A DNA stretch of 64,000 nucleotides from Fluviicola chungangensis (GCF_007558725.1 NZ_VLPL01000001.1:664808-728807); one strand, 5' to 3'; positions 37,822-46,986 are shown, counted from the stretch's first letter. The notes: generated by a model from the letters alone, not told the origin. Numbers and translations: made by a program.

Positions 37822-38805
37822 TTAATGATGGTATTTCTGATACTCTTTCACAAAATCCGTCACCAAATAGCTTAAAGTTTTCCCTACGATAAGCTCTTCC
37901 AATTCATTTTTAGGAGCCGCCTCAGGCAAATGCAGGTAACATACTTTCTCAAGAGTAGCCATTTTACGTATGTAAATTCGAGCCTGATCAACACTAATAC
38001 CCGATGGGGTAAACGCACTCGAAGGCATATATGCTATGGAATCCATGTCCAACTCCACTCCCATCATGGTCTGAAAGTGCGAATCATAAACCTTATCTAT
38101 ATCAGCCTGAAACTTAAACGGTTTTTCCAGCCAGGACTCATAAAACGTAAAAAATGCATTCATCTGATGCAAATGATCCAGTATAAACTGGTTGTTATAG
38201 GATTCATGCAGCCCCAAAACGGAATAATGTCCCAAAAAACCATATTCATATGCATAGGAGAACGGGTTTCCCGAATGCCTCCCTTCCATTGCCCGCACAT
38301 CTGCATGGGGATCCATGTTCACTACCGATATTGCAAGACTTTTTGATTCCGAAACTCCCTTGATAATAGGATATGCATTGTTGTGACCTCCTCCGATAAC
38401 AATCGGGATCCCATTGCAATCCGCTACTTCCTTCACCCAATTGGAAACCAAATAATCCAAATCATCCACATGCATATGGGAAATGGCATCTATCGGGTCT
38501 TTTAGCTCTATAAATCCATGAATACAAATAGAATTCCCGTTTAAGAACTGGTTGGATTGTACGGCAAGAAAACGCAAAATAAAGGCTTCAAAAGCGCCGC
38601 CAGAACCTCCTTTACCAGCATTTAGACGCGGTCCGATATCCTCTTTTATGCCCAGAATATGAAATTTCTTCTCCTTCCAGCTGTCCGACTTGCCTCTGTA
38701 CAATACATTCTGACCGATACGGATTTCACCGTCGCGTTCTGTCAGCCAAGCCTTCAAATGAGCTTCTTCCGGTAATTGCAGCTTAAAAAAAGTCGATTCA
38801 AGCAT
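37822..38805 (-). CDS. Arginase/agmatinase/formimidoylglutamase family hydrolase
   Basis: A 327-residue ureohydrolase. The Mn-binding signature segments are present: GGGHNNAYP (His near 140), NMDPHADVR (Asp-x-His-x-Asp near 164-168) and GVELDMDS (Asp-x-Asp near 252-254). It would hydrolyse a guanidino or formimino group from an arginine-, agmatine- or formimidoylglutamate-like substrate. The substrate is not decidable from sequence. Formimidoylglutamase is my preference from general resemblance, but no hut genes are nearby. Its ATG lies inside the end of the thioesterase gene (8-nt overlap). Confidence 0.88.
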   Translation of the reverse strand: MLESTFFKLQLPEEAHLKAWLTERDGEIRIGQNVLYRGKSDSWKEKKFHILGIKEDIGPRLNAGKGGSGGAFEAFILRFLAVQSNQFLNGNSICIHGFIELKDPIDAISHMHVDDLDYLVSNWVKEVADCNGIPIVIGGGHNNAYPIIKGVSESKSLAISVVNMDPHADVRAMEGRHSGNPFSYAYEYGFLGHYSVLGLHESYNNQFILDHLHQMNAFFTFYESWLEKPFKFQADIDKVYDSHFQTMMGVELDMDSIAYMPSSAFTPSGISVDQARIYIRKMATLEKVCYLHLPEAAPKNELEELIVGKTLSYLVTDFVKEYQKYHH

Positions 38806-39214
38806 GGTGTTTTTCCATTAATTCAACAAATGCAGCAGGAGGCGCTATCGGCTTCATGTTCTCTTTTGAAACAAAAACCAGCGTTGTTTTTGCTTTGCTT
38901 AAACACTCCTGTTTTTCATTATAAAGTGTATACTCAAAAAACAAGCGCGGCCCTTTCAACTCCGTAATTGCCGTAACGATGGTCAGCTCATCATCATACA
39001 AAGCAGGCTTAAAGTAGTCTACTTCAAAATGACTGACAGGCAGCATCACCCCGCTTTCCTCCAATTCACGATAACTCATTCCCAGTGAACGCATCGCTTC
39101 CACTCTTCCCACTTCAAAATACGCCGCATAATTTCCATAATAGCAATACCCCATCTGGTCAGTTTCACCATATCTCACGCGTACTTTTGTGGGGAATTCA
39201 AATGAAGTTTTCAT
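38798..39214 (-). CDS. Acyl-CoA thioesterase, 4HBT hot-dog family (YbgC/FadM-like)
   Basis: A 138-residue single hot-dog domain. The segment RVRYGETDQMGYCYYGNYAAYFE contains the family's catalytic Asp (Asp19) and the conserved aromatic loop; EVGRVEAMRSLG is the central helix. Such enzymes hydrolyse acyl- or hydroxybenzoyl-CoA thioesters in the cytoplasm. It overlaps the ureohydrolase gene by 8 nt, heading a thioesterase-ureohydrolase-patatin unit. The gene start faces the long AT-rich region upstream of dnaA. Confidence 0.9.
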   Translation of the reverse strand: MKTSFEFPTKVRVRYGETDQMGYCYYGNYAAYFEVGRVEAMRSLGMSYRELEESGVMLPVSHFEVDYFKPALYDDELTIVTAITELKGPRLFFEYTLYNEKQECLSKAKTTLVFVSKENMKPIAPPAAFVELMEKHHA

Positions 39215-39343
39215 GAATTTCTAAGTTCTAAATAAAACGTGGTTAAATGTCGTAACTATTTTTCAGATTTTCTGTTAGAAATTAAAAGCGTTAAAAAGTA
39301 TATTTCGGCTACATTAATTCAAGGTTATTGCAATCTAATTTTG

Positions 39344-39351
39344 TACCTTTG
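39344..39351 (+). promoter_or_regulatory. -7 promoter element TACCTTTG upstream of dnaA
   Basis: Exact TAnnTTTG about 296 bp before the dnaA ATG. If used, the dnaA mRNA has a leader of roughly 290 nt, unusually long here. Confidence 0.45.
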
Positions 39352-39564
39352 AGAAAGGGCGATTTTTTCCATTTAAATATTAAAATTTAACATTTAACTA
39401 TAAAATCTGCATACTCATCGAACAATCAATAGGTTTTAAGATAATTCAAAGAAGATGTTAAAGGATTACTTCAATACAAAGCAAAACTTTTCAAATAATC
39501 AACCCCTAAACAACTTTTTTTTTCACTTTTTTATGAGAATATTTGCTCACTAAAAAATTCAGAG

Positions 39565-39579
39565 GCTTAACACTTAAGC
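39565..39579. promoter_or_regulatory. Dyad GCTTAA-CAC-TTAAGC in the dnaA leader
   Basis: A perfect 6-bp-arm inverted repeat about 70 bp before the dnaA start. It could be a protein-binding site or a small mRNA hairpin. No known regulator is suggested by its sequence. Confidence 0.4.
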
Positions 39580-39647
39580 TATGAATCTATTACGCTGATA
39601 TTTTTTTTATTAACATAGTATTATAAACTTTTAAAATACCCTGCTAA

Positions 39648-41078
39648 ATGAGTGCCAACCATGACGCTATTTGGAATTCCTGTCTGAAAGTTATCAAGGA
39701 TAATTTACCGATTCAAGCTTACAAAACTTGGTTTGAACCGATTGTTCCCGTAAAACTTGAAAACAACATTCTGACAATACAAGTTCCATCTCACTTTTTT
39801 TACGAATGGTTGGAAGAGCATTACATTACTTTGTTGAAAAAAGTAATTAAGAAAGAGCTCGGTCAGGAAGGGCATTTGGAATACAGTATTGTGATGGAAA
39901 ATTCTGCCAGTAATTCAAATCCTTACACCGTTAAGCTTCCTGCCTCCAATAAAAAAGCGGTGAAGAATGCGCCTGTTAACATGCCTTTGAATATCAGTGA
40001 CAATCCGATCAAAAATCCGTTTATCATTCCAGGATTGAAGAAGGTGAACGTTGATTCCAACCTGAATCCTGCTTATTCGTTCGAGAATTTTGTAGAAGGT
40101 GATTGCAACCGATTGGCACGTTCTGCCGGTTATGCTGTAGCAAACAAACCGGGAGGAACAGCTTTTAACCCCTTGTTGATTTACGGAGGTGTTGGATTGG
40201 GTAAAACACATTTGGCACATTCGATTGGTATTGGTGTTAAAAACCAATTCCCAAATAAAACTGTATTATACGTCAGTTCTGAAAAGTTTGCCCATCAGTT
40301 CATTGATGCTGTGCGGAATCAAACAACCAATGACTTCATTCACTTCTATCAAATGATCGACGTGCTGATCATTGATGATGTTCAGTTTTTCTCGGGAAAA
40401 GAAAAGACTCAGGACGTGTTCTTCCATATCTTCAACCATTTACACCAAAATGGAAAACAAATCATTTTAACATCGGATAAACCGCCTGTTGAAATGCAGG
40501 GAATGGAGCAGCGCTTGTTATCCCGTTTTAAATGGGGATTGTCTGCAGATCTTTCTACTCCGGATTTAGAAACACGTATTGCAATCATGGAAAAGAAAAT
40601 GTATGGCAGCGGAATCGAACTTCCTCGTGAAGTAGTTGAATACCTGGCATACAGTATCAATACAAACATTCGTGAAATGGAAGGCGCCATGACCTCTCTT
40701 CTTGCTCAAGCTTCATTGAACAAAAAAGCGATCACACTTGATTTGGCAAAACAAATGATCGATAAGTTTGTGAAAAATACTGCCCGCGAAGTTTCGATTG
40801 ATTACATCCAGAAAGTAGTTTGTGATTACTTCGACCTGCCGATTGAGATGCTAAAGTCAAAGACACGTAAGCGTGAAGTGGTTCAGGCTCGTCAAATTTC
40901 AATGTATTTCTCCAAGAAAATGACAAAATCATCCTTAGCCAGTATCGGCGCACATTGCGGAGGAAAAGACCACGCAACAGTACTTCATGCTTGCAGAACG
41001 GTGATTAACCTTTCTGAAACAGACAAACAGTTCCGGGTTTACCTGGAAGATTTGGAAAAGAAATTAACTATTCAATAA
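39648..41078 (+). CDS. dnaA: Chromosomal replication initiator DnaA
   Basis: A complete 476-residue DnaA. Domain I (1-85) is followed by a short linker. The AAA+ domain has Walker A GGVGLGKTHL (about 178-187), Walker B LIIDDVQFF (about 241-249) and the sensor region LTSDKPP. The C-terminal DNA-binding helix-turn-helix carries the DnaA signature GGKDHATVLHACRTV (about 437-451). It binds and melts the origin in its ATP form. It stands alone as a transcription unit, without the dnaN and recF neighbours seen in many phyla. Confidence 0.98.
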   Translation: MSANHDAIWNSCLKVIKDNLPIQAYKTWFEPIVPVKLENNILTIQVPSHFFYEWLEEHYITLLKKVIKKELGQEGHLEYSIVMENSASNSNPYTVKLPASNKKAVKNAPVNMPLNISDNPIKNPFIIPGLKKVNVDSNLNPAYSFENFVEGDCNRLARSAGYAVANKPGGTAFNPLLIYGGVGLGKTHLAHSIGIGVKNQFPNKTVLYVSSEKFAHQFIDAVRNQTTNDFIHFYQMIDVLIIDDVQFFSGKEKTQDVFFHIFNHLHQNGKQIILTSDKPPVEMQGMEQRLLSRFKWGLSADLSTPDLETRIAIMEKKMYGSGIELPREVVEYLAYSINTNIREMEGAMTSLLAQASLNKKAITLDLAKQMIDKFVKNTAREVSIDYIQKVVCDYFDLPIEMLKSKTRKREVVQARQISMYFSKKMTKSSLASIGAHCGGKDHATVLHACRTVINLSETDKQFRVYLEDLEKKLTIQ

Positions 41079-41312
41079 TAGCGGAATGGCTTTCAGAAAT
41101 GGAAGCCATTTTTGTTTTGAGTAAACAATCATTAAAACACTCTTTGATTATTAGCTGTTCATTTTGAAACTTGGGGAATTCGGAAATTCGGGTGTTCCCA
41201 AAGATACGAACAGATTTTAGAATAATTCACTAATTATCAATTGTTTAGAAAACAAACCCTCCGTTATTTCACACGTTATTAATATTCATTTCGCCTTCAC
41301 TCACATTCTTCA

Positions 41313-41320
41313 TACCTTTG
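41313..41320 (+). promoter_or_regulatory. -7 promoter element TACCTTTG of the IMPACT gene
   Basis: Exact TAnnTTTG ending 6 bp before the ATG at 41327. The mRNA would be leaderless or have a leader of only 1-3 nt. Confidence 0.55.
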
Positions 41321-41326
41321 TACCGC

Positions 41327-41959
41327 ATGTCGGAAAGCAAATTCAAAACCATTTCAGAACTCAGTGAAGGATTCTACAAAGAAAAAGGATCTAAGTTCCT
41401 TGCATTTGCCATTCCCTGCAAAACCGAAGACGAAATCAAAGAGCATATTCAGCGTCTTCGGAAGGAACATTACCAGGCCGTTCATGTTTGTTCTGCCTTT
41501 CGATTAGGAAGCGACAAGAAAAAATACCGTGCAAGTGATGACGGAGAACCTTCCAACTCTGCAGGCGCTCCGATTCTTGGACAGATTCAGTCGTTTGATC
41601 TGACAAATATCCTGATTGCTGTTGTCCGTTATTACGGCGGTATAAACCTCGGAGTTGGGGGATTGATCAATGCTTACAGAACGGCTTCAAAAGATGCATT
41701 GGAAAACGCCCAAATCATTGAACAGGAAGATGAAATACTGATCACTTTACAGTATGATTATAGTGAAATGCCACAGGTCATGTCTGTCTTGAAAAATAGT
41801 CCCGCAAAGATTATCGAACAGGATTTTCAACTATCTTGTAAACTAAGTATCCAAGTACCGGTTTCAGAAATGAATTTACTAGAGCAGTTTTCAGAATTAA
41901 ATTTACTCTTACCGGAAGAAAAACATATCAGAATCGAAAATCATGGAATTATCCAATAG
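41327..41959 (+). CDS. IMPACT/YigZ family protein (UPF0029)
   Basis: The 210-residue protein matches the YigZ/IMPACT family. The N-terminal domain carries YRASDDGEPSNSAGAPILGQI and the family block VVRYYGGINLGVGGLINAYRTA. The C-terminal part is a ferredoxin-like DUF1949-type domain. Bacterial members are thought to bind nucleic acid or ribosomes; the exact role is unsettled. The ATG at 41327 is chosen because the in-frame TTG at 41318 lies within the TACCTTTG promoter element. The 3' end overlaps the peptidase gene by 17 nt. Confidence 0.9.
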   Translation: MSESKFKTISELSEGFYKEKGSKFLAFAIPCKTEDEIKEHIQRLRKEHYQAVHVCSAFRLGSDKKKYRASDDGEPSNSAGAPILGQIQSFDLTNILIAVVRYYGGINLGVGGLINAYRTASKDALENAQIIEQEDEILITLQYDYSEMPQVMSVLKNSPAKIIEQDFQLSCKLSIQVPVSEMNLLEQFSELNLLLPEEKHIRIENHGIIQ

Positions 41960-42881
41960 TCAATTACTCCAGGAGATCATCCGTATCCAGGGAGTCGCCA
42001 GCGATGAATCCCGCATCAAATCATTTATCAAAGATTACGTCCTTAAACACCAAGGGTACTGGAAATCAAAACCACACATCATTGACGGAACCGGGTTCCA
42101 GGATGCTTTGATCCTCGTTTTTGGAAATCCGCGAACGGCTGTATATGCACATATGGATACCATTGGTTATTCGGTAGGATACGAAAACGAATTGATTCGT
42201 GTGGGTGGTCCAAAAAATATAGACGGGACCATACTGGTTGGGAACGACTCCCATGGAGTTGTAGAGGGTGAATTGATGATTTTCGAGAACGAGTACAATC
42301 AGCAACGCTTGCAATTATCCTGCGAACGAGCTGTTGACCGGGGTACTTTGCTTTCGTTTAAGCCACATTTCAAAGAAACAAAGGAATATGTGCAATCACC
42401 TTACCTGGATAATCGCCTGGGAGTGTATGTAGCGCTTCAATTGGCTGAAACGATGGAAAACGGGGCAATTGTATTTTCAACTTATGAAGAACACGGAGGG
42501 AATTCCGTCGGTGCCTGTGCAAAATACCTGATGAATAATTACGAAGTATTTCAAGCACTGATCTGTGACATTACCTGGGTTACTTCCGGCGTTGTTCACA
42601 AAGGAGGAGTTGCAATTTCGATGCGCGACAGCATGCTTCCAAGAAGAAAATACCTAAATAAAATCCTGAAGATCGCAAATGATTCAGGGATTAAATTCCA
42701 GTTGGAAGTGGAATCTGCCGGAGGAAGTGACGGTTCTGTACTTCAAAAATCAGATCTGCCGATCGACTGGTGTTTTATCGGAGCTCCGGAAGACAATGTT
42801 CATACTCCGGCAGAAAAGGTTTACAAGAAGGACATCGAATCCATGATTGAATTATACCGTGTATTAATGGATCAGCTGTAA
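41943..42881 (+). CDS. M20/M42-type zinc aminopeptidase
   Basis: A 312-residue co-catalytic metallopeptidase. The metal ligands of the M28/M42/M20 fold are in order: AHMDT (His near 69), YLDNRLG (Asp near 155), the catalytic YEEHGG (Glu-Glu near 182), CDITW (Asp near 209) and VHTPAE (His near 286). It would release N-terminal residues from peptides in the cytoplasm. The gene overlaps the IMPACT gene by 17 nt, so the two are translated from one mRNA. It abuts the convergent lipoprotein gene with no gap. Confidence 0.85.
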   Translation: MELSNSQLLQEIIRIQGVASDESRIKSFIKDYVLKHQGYWKSKPHIIDGTGFQDALILVFGNPRTAVYAHMDTIGYSVGYENELIRVGGPKNIDGTILVGNDSHGVVEGELMIFENEYNQQRLQLSCERAVDRGTLLSFKPHFKETKEYVQSPYLDNRLGVYVALQLAETMENGAIVFSTYEEHGGNSVGACAKYLMNNYEVFQALICDITWVTSGVVHKGGVAISMRDSMLPRRKYLNKILKIANDSGIKFQLEVESAGGSDGSVLQKSDLPIDWCFIGAPEDNVHTPAEKVYKKDIESMIELYRVLMDQL

Positions 42882-43217
42882 TTAGCGGACAGCAAATGCT
42901 TCTTTGATCTCAATGACCTGAAATTCGGAACAAGTGGTCGCCTTTTCATCGAGAACTTTAAACTTTAGTTTCAGGCGCAATTTATCTACCTGGAATTTGG
43001 GATCTAAATTCACAGGAGAGAACTTACGTTTCGATTCACCGGATAAAACCCCGATAACGATTCCGCAATCCAGCATCTGCACTTCCCCCAAATAATACGT
43101 ATCATTGGTTTCACCTGTTGTATGATGAGTTTCTTTGTCCGGGTCGGTCATTTCTTTAGGAGGATGACAAGAAGTCACGAATCCAAGAACGAATATGAAT
43201 AGTATAATTTTAGTCAT
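42882..43217 (-). CDS. Small putative lipoprotein
   Basis: The 111-residue product has a lipoprotein signal ending VTSC (Cys17). A polar, His/Thr-rich spacer (PPKEMTDPDKETHHTTGETND) follows, then a beta-rich domain of about 65 residues. It has two further Cys residues (near 51 and 96) that could pair. No family recognised. It starts 4 nt after the BaiN-like flavoprotein gene, so it shares that transcript. Confidence 0.7.
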   Translation of the reverse strand: MTKIILFIFVLGFVTSCHPPKEMTDPDKETHHTTGETNDTYYLGEVQMLDCGIVIGVLSGESKRKFSPVNLDPKFQVDKLRLKLKFKVLDEKATTCSEFQVIEIKEAFAVR

Positions 43218-43221
43218 TATT

Positions 43222-44445
43222 TTACCTGTTTTCTAATACATTTTTCCCTGCAATGGCAGCAGTTGTCCAGGCAGCCTGGAAATTAAATCCGCCCGTTACT
43301 CCATCAATATCGAGGATTTCTCCCGCAAAAAAGAGTCCCGGAACTTTTTTCGACTCCATTGTTTGTACATTGATCTCGTTCAGGTCAACCCCGCCTGCAG
43401 TTACAAATTCTTCCTTGAAAGTTGTTTTCCCTTCCATGGAATATACATCATTTACCAGTATTTCCAGTAACTTATTCCGGTGTTTCAATGTCAGCTCCGA
43501 ACATTTGAACTGATTTGGAATGCCTGCTTTATCCACAAGATACACCCATAATCTCGATTTGATGGTATAAAGAGGAGTATTTACAACTAATTTATTGGAT
43601 TTTATAAATTCATTGATTACTCCCCGGACCGATTCCTGGTTTTCTTCTCCTGTCCAATTAACTGCTATTTGAGACTGGTATCCTTTCGATTCAAAAATTC
43701 GTGCTCCGAATGCGGATGATTTCAACACGGCCGGGCCACTCATTCCCCAATGGGTGATTAACAATGGTCCATTCGAAGCCCATTTTTCTCCGATTATTTT
43801 CACCAGGGCACTTTCCTGGACAATTCCCATTAACTCCTTAATCGGTTCATTTGGCATATTGAAGGTAAATAGGGATGGAACCGGAGGAACAATCTTTAGG
43901 TTAAATTCCTTCAGCAATTCAAATCCGGAAACCTTGGGTTGTCCACCGGTTGTAACGATTACTGTTTTGGAATAGTAAGTACCATCCGGAGTTTGGACTT
44001 CAAACAACCCGGAGTCTGTTTTCTTGATCAATTCAACGCGTTGGTTCAACAGCAATTGAACCTCCTTTTTCTTCAATTCGTTTAAAAAACAGTCAATGAT
44101 GGTTTGGGAATCATTGCTTACAGGGAAATAACAGCCATCGGGGTATAATTTCAGAGGAACGTCCTTACTTTCCAGCCACGCTTTCATATCCGAACTGGTA
44201 AATTGGTAAAATGCCTTTTTCAAAAATCGCTCACCTCTCGGATAATGGGTTGATAATTCTCCGGGCTCGGAAATCACATTGGTCACATTGCATCTTCCAC
44301 CTCCTGAAATCTTGACTTTCGCCAAAGGTTTGGAACTCCTTTCCAGAATGGCAATTCTTGCCTGTTTAAAGTTTTCAGAAGCTTTAATTGCTGAAAAACA
44401 TCCCGCTGCTCCCGCACCGATCACCAAAACATCCCATTCTTTCAT
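43222..44445 (-). CDS. BaiN/RdsA-like (HI0933-type) flavoprotein
   Basis: A 407-residue NAD(P)/FAD-dependent oxidoreductase of the HI0933/YhiN family. The N-terminal FAD motif is VIGAGAAGCFSA, followed by the family motif KVKISGGGRCNVTN. Near the C-terminus are LFFAGEILDIDGVTGGFNFQAAW and a final FAD-contacting helix. The physiological substrate of most members is unknown; BaiN acts on bile-acid intermediates in gut bacteria, which is not a likely role here. A terminator separates it from the upstream C25 peptidase gene. Confidence 0.9.
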   Translation of the reverse strand: MKEWDVLVIGAGAAGCFSAIKASENFKQARIAILERSSKPLAKVKISGGGRCNVTNVISEPGELSTHYPRGERFLKKAFYQFTSSDMKAWLESKDVPLKLYPDGCYFPVSNDSQTIIDCFLNELKKKEVQLLLNQRVELIKKTDSGLFEVQTPDGTYYSKTVIVTTGGQPKVSGFELLKEFNLKIVPPVPSLFTFNMPNEPIKELMGIVQESALVKIIGEKWASNGPLLITHWGMSGPAVLKSSAFGARIFESKGYQSQIAVNWTGEENQESVRGVINEFIKSNKLVVNTPLYTIKSRLWVYLVDKAGIPNQFKCSELTLKHRNKLLEILVNDVYSMEGKTTFKEEFVTAGGVDLNEINVQTMESKKVPGLFFAGEILDIDGVTGGFNFQAAWTTAAIAGKNVLENR

Positions 44446-44462
44446 GGATCAAAAATAAGCAC

Positions 44463-44496
44463 AAAAAAAGACCCTCCGAAACGGAAGGTCTTTTTA
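44463..44496 (-). terminator. Rho-independent terminator of the C25 peptidase gene
   Basis: On the minus strand a stem AAAGACC...GGTCTTT encloses a CCG-TTT-CGG inner stem with one internal mismatch and is followed by T residues. It lies 20 bp after the peptidase stop. Confidence 0.83.
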
Positions 44497-44516
44497 ATGG
44501 GGATTCCGAACGAGTT

Positions 44517-46742
44517 TCAGTGCATAATTTGAATGTTTTTACGAACACTTTGTCCCTCCGAATAAATCTCAATGATATACGATCCTGCTTTTAACGAAGC
44601 GGTCTGAATTGTTTCGTGATTTCCGTTCAAAAATTGGTTCGTCCACACTACTTTTCCATCCAAACCAATAATCCGGATCGATTCTGCAGTTCCATTTGAA
44701 ACAACAACCTGTAGTTCCTCATTTGCAGGATTCGGATAAACTGAAAACTCCATATTCAGATCCTCTATTCCCAAAGGTCCATTGGCAACCTGAACGGCAT
44801 GCTGATACGTTGCATAATTCTGCTTCGTCGCAGTAACTATCAGGTAATCATTTGTTGTGAGTGTCGGAAAAGTGATCACTGCCTGCCCTCCGGATGAAAT
44901 CGCTGATCCCAGAAGTACATTGTTCTGTGAAACGGCTACCAGGGCCCCATCTACATCACACGTTGCCGTAATTGAGGTGGTATTCATCGGAACATTTCCA
45001 GTGTGTGTCACCGTTATCGGCAGTGTTTGCTTATTCCGGAACATCGCGGAAGGATCTCCGAATAAAACCCAGGTTTGCATCACCTCCACTCCGCTCCCGG
45101 ACGGATACTCTTCCAGCATGGACATTTGTGAATTATAGAATAATCCTCCCAGGGTTGTTTTATGGTTTCCCGGATAGGTTTCACCGATAATTGCCGCCAT
45201 CTCATCCTGTGTTTGCATCGGCTCCGCCCAAGCCATTAAAATAGAAGATCCGGCAGCTCCGATTGCTCCCGAAGGAGTTCCGTTTTTAGTGGCTCGTGTC
45301 CAGGCCTCTGAAATACATGTTCCGGACGTAAAGGTCCCGTTATTGCATGCAACCGATATAACAAAAGGATATTTCCCGTTGTTTGTCGCTTGATTCACAT
45401 GTGTACTTTGAAAATTTCCGGTCACGCACAAATTCACGTCACCATGGCCGGTGTAGTTGAACAAACCGACTCCATTGTTCACAGCCGGCAAAATGATTCC
45501 CGAATTGGGGCTGCCTGTTGCATCTGCTCCACCATGTGAGCCATCGTAAAATTCTGCCACTTCAGAATATCCGTAATCCATCAGGACCGTACGGATATTT
45601 CTCAAATGTTGCCAATCCGGTTCTCCATCGTCACCAATTCCGTCTCCTTCATTCGAGCCCAGGCCGATCGCTTTTTCCATCCAGTCACCAGCCATCGGAT
45701 TCTTTTCATATTCGAGCGTTCGGTCAACCATTGTCGTAATGTTTGTTTCCGTACCGGAAAAACGCCCGACGAACAATTCCGGATAGTAGTCACTGCCTGC
45801 TAATTGTCCGTAGTAAGAATCGGAATACAGGTTTTCACCTCCCGACATTCCATAGGTATGAGCCGGGATATCGTCGTGGTCCCCAACCAATAAAACATAC
45901 ACCAGTTCCGGGTGTATTGAATAGTAGTTTTGAATGTAAGCCTGGATATCTGTATCAGTAGTCCCTGTTGCAGCAGTTGAGACCAAAACAGAACGGATTC
46001 CTTTCTGATTTTTCCAATTCACCAAAGGAGTAATTTCTTCTATCATGGCCGGAGCAGCGATGAAAAGCATACTTCCGCTTTCTTCCATCGGAACATATTT
46101 CTCCGATTTTGGGTTCAGAACAAACTTTTGTTGCACTGGCTGCATAACAGGATCAGTTTGCCCGCTCAATTCATTCACCCCATGGATTCCGGTGTTCTTT
46201 TTCACCTGAATATGAATCCCCTTGTAAACTACCAGTTTCTTAGTAACCGGATTGTATTGGTACGGAGAAACTTCTACAACAACACCTCGCATGGATCTCC
46301 AAATAAATGGAGTTTTCAGATTAACCGGCTCAGCAGGATAAAATGCATTTGAACTATATGCAGCTCCAAATGAATAAGCAACAGAAGATGGCGCTACATT
46401 TCTTTTCATACTCCCTTTTGAAGGTGCAACAAGCACATTGTCATAGATAATCACCTCATCAAAAGTCACTTCAATTTGCGGACTTCCATTATCCGGAAGC
46501 TGAACGGTGGTGTGGAACAAGGGAAGAGCAGGAGCACCTTTCTCTTGTGATAGCACACGAAAAGATTTGGAAAAATCGATCATCATTTGCCCATTAATTT
46601 CCTTGTAATCAAAGGATTTTTCTTCAAACTGCTGTACGAGCCTGATCGATTCCGAATCTTCTGATTTTAGCTGAAAATATTGGGCTTGGGAAATAAATGA
46701 TCCAAGTAAAATGGAACATAATGAGAGGAGAGTTTTTTTCAT
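44517..46742 (-). CDS. Secreted C25 (gingipain-like) cysteine peptidase with T9SS tail
   Basis: The 741-residue protein has a signal peptide (1-20) and a propeptide-like region to about 210. The C25 catalytic domain (about 225-560) follows, then an Ig-like domain and a T9SS type A sorting domain (about 668-741, YPNPANEELQVVV ... GSYIIEIY). The catalytic dyad is His433 in NYTGHGDV and Cys466 in SVACNNGTF. It would be exported by T9SS, cleaved and attached to the surface, where it degrades proteins. A possible attenuator hairpin lies in its leader at 46801-46842. Confidence 0.92.
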   Translation of the reverse strand: MKKTLLSLCSILLGSFISQAQYFQLKSEDSESIRLVQQFEEKSFDYKEINGQMMIDFSKSFRVLSQEKGAPALPLFHTTVQLPDNGSPQIEVTFDEVIIYDNVLVAPSKGSMKRNVAPSSVAYSFGAAYSSNAFYPAEPVNLKTPFIWRSMRGVVVEVSPYQYNPVTKKLVVYKGIHIQVKKNTGIHGVNELSGQTDPVMQPVQQKFVLNPKSEKYVPMEESGSMLFIAAPAMIEEITPLVNWKNQKGIRSVLVSTAATGTTDTDIQAYIQNYYSIHPELVYVLLVGDHDDIPAHTYGMSGGENLYSDSYYGQLAGSDYYPELFVGRFSGTETNITTMVDRTLEYEKNPMAGDWMEKAIGLGSNEGDGIGDDGEPDWQHLRNIRTVLMDYGYSEVAEFYDGSHGGADATGSPNSGIILPAVNNGVGLFNYTGHGDVNLCVTGNFQSTHVNQATNNGKYPFVISVACNNGTFTSGTCISEAWTRATKNGTPSGAIGAAGSSILMAWAEPMQTQDEMAAIIGETYPGNHKTTLGGLFYNSQMSMLEEYPSGSGVEVMQTWVLFGDPSAMFRNKQTLPITVTHTGNVPMNTTSITATCDVDGALVAVSQNNVLLGSAISSGGQAVITFPTLTTNDYLIVTATKQNYATYQHAVQVANGPLGIEDLNMEFSVYPNPANEELQVVVSNGTAESIRIIGLDGKVVWTNQFLNGNHETIQTASLKAGSYIIEIYSEGQSVRKNIQIMH

Positions 46743-46800
46743 TTTTTTGTTTTAGCTCTTCCAAGTTACTGATTCTTATGAAATATGATGAATAATTAAC

Positions 46801-46842
46801 AAAAGAAAAAGGCCACTAGTCAACTGACTGATAGCCTCTTTC
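46801..46842 (-). terminator. Intrinsic terminator-like hairpin in the C25 peptidase leader
   Basis: On the minus strand AAAGAGGCTATCAGTCA folds onto TGACTAGTGGCCTTT with one or two bulges and is followed by TTTTTCTTTT. It sits 60-100 nt upstream of the peptidase ATG at 46742, between divergent genes where no coding region ends. It therefore suggests an attenuator or the end of an unannotated small RNA. Confidence 0.55.
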
Positions 46843-46942
46843 CCTTAACCTGTAGATGTTAATAATTGATCCGTTACATCTTTTAACGCCGGATGCGGGA
46901 AAAGGTTTCAAAAAAACTGAATTTTTATAAAAAGAGTGAAAA

Positions 46943-46956
46943 GTGACTTGAGTCAC
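46943..46956. promoter_or_regulatory. Palindrome GTGACT-TG-AGTCAC upstream of the DUF983 gene
   Basis: A 6-bp-arm dyad with flanking AAAA and TTTT that nearly extends it. It lies 22 bp upstream of the TAACTTTG -7 element, i.e. near -35 to -50. This is a plausible operator; the regulator is unknown. Confidence 0.4.
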
Positions 46957-46978
46957 CTTTTCTTCGGGTTGGTGTTTC

Positions 46979-46986
46979 TAACTTTG
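46979..46986 (+). promoter_or_regulatory. -7 promoter element TAACTTTG of the DUF983 gene
   Basis: Exact TAnnTTTG, 24 bp before the ATG at 47011. The predicted leader is about 20 nt. Confidence 0.5.

Larger units (their letters stand above)
39215..39647. other. AT-rich 433-bp intergenic region upstream of dnaA
   Basis: This is the longest gap without a gene or recognised RNA. It is strikingly AT-rich, with T runs (39508-39527, 39600-39610), a TACCTTTG promoter at 39344-39351 and a GCTTAA-CAC-TTAAGC dyad at 39565-39579. I find no good DnaA box (TTATNCACA), so it is not called an origin. It may serve as a long dnaA leader, or as an unwinding element of an origin whose boxes are elsewhere. Confidence 0.6.

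Noticed and set aside
39215-39647. Chromosome replication origin next to dnaA
   Set aside because: AT-rich, but no recognisable cluster of DnaA boxes; GC skew could not be computed here.
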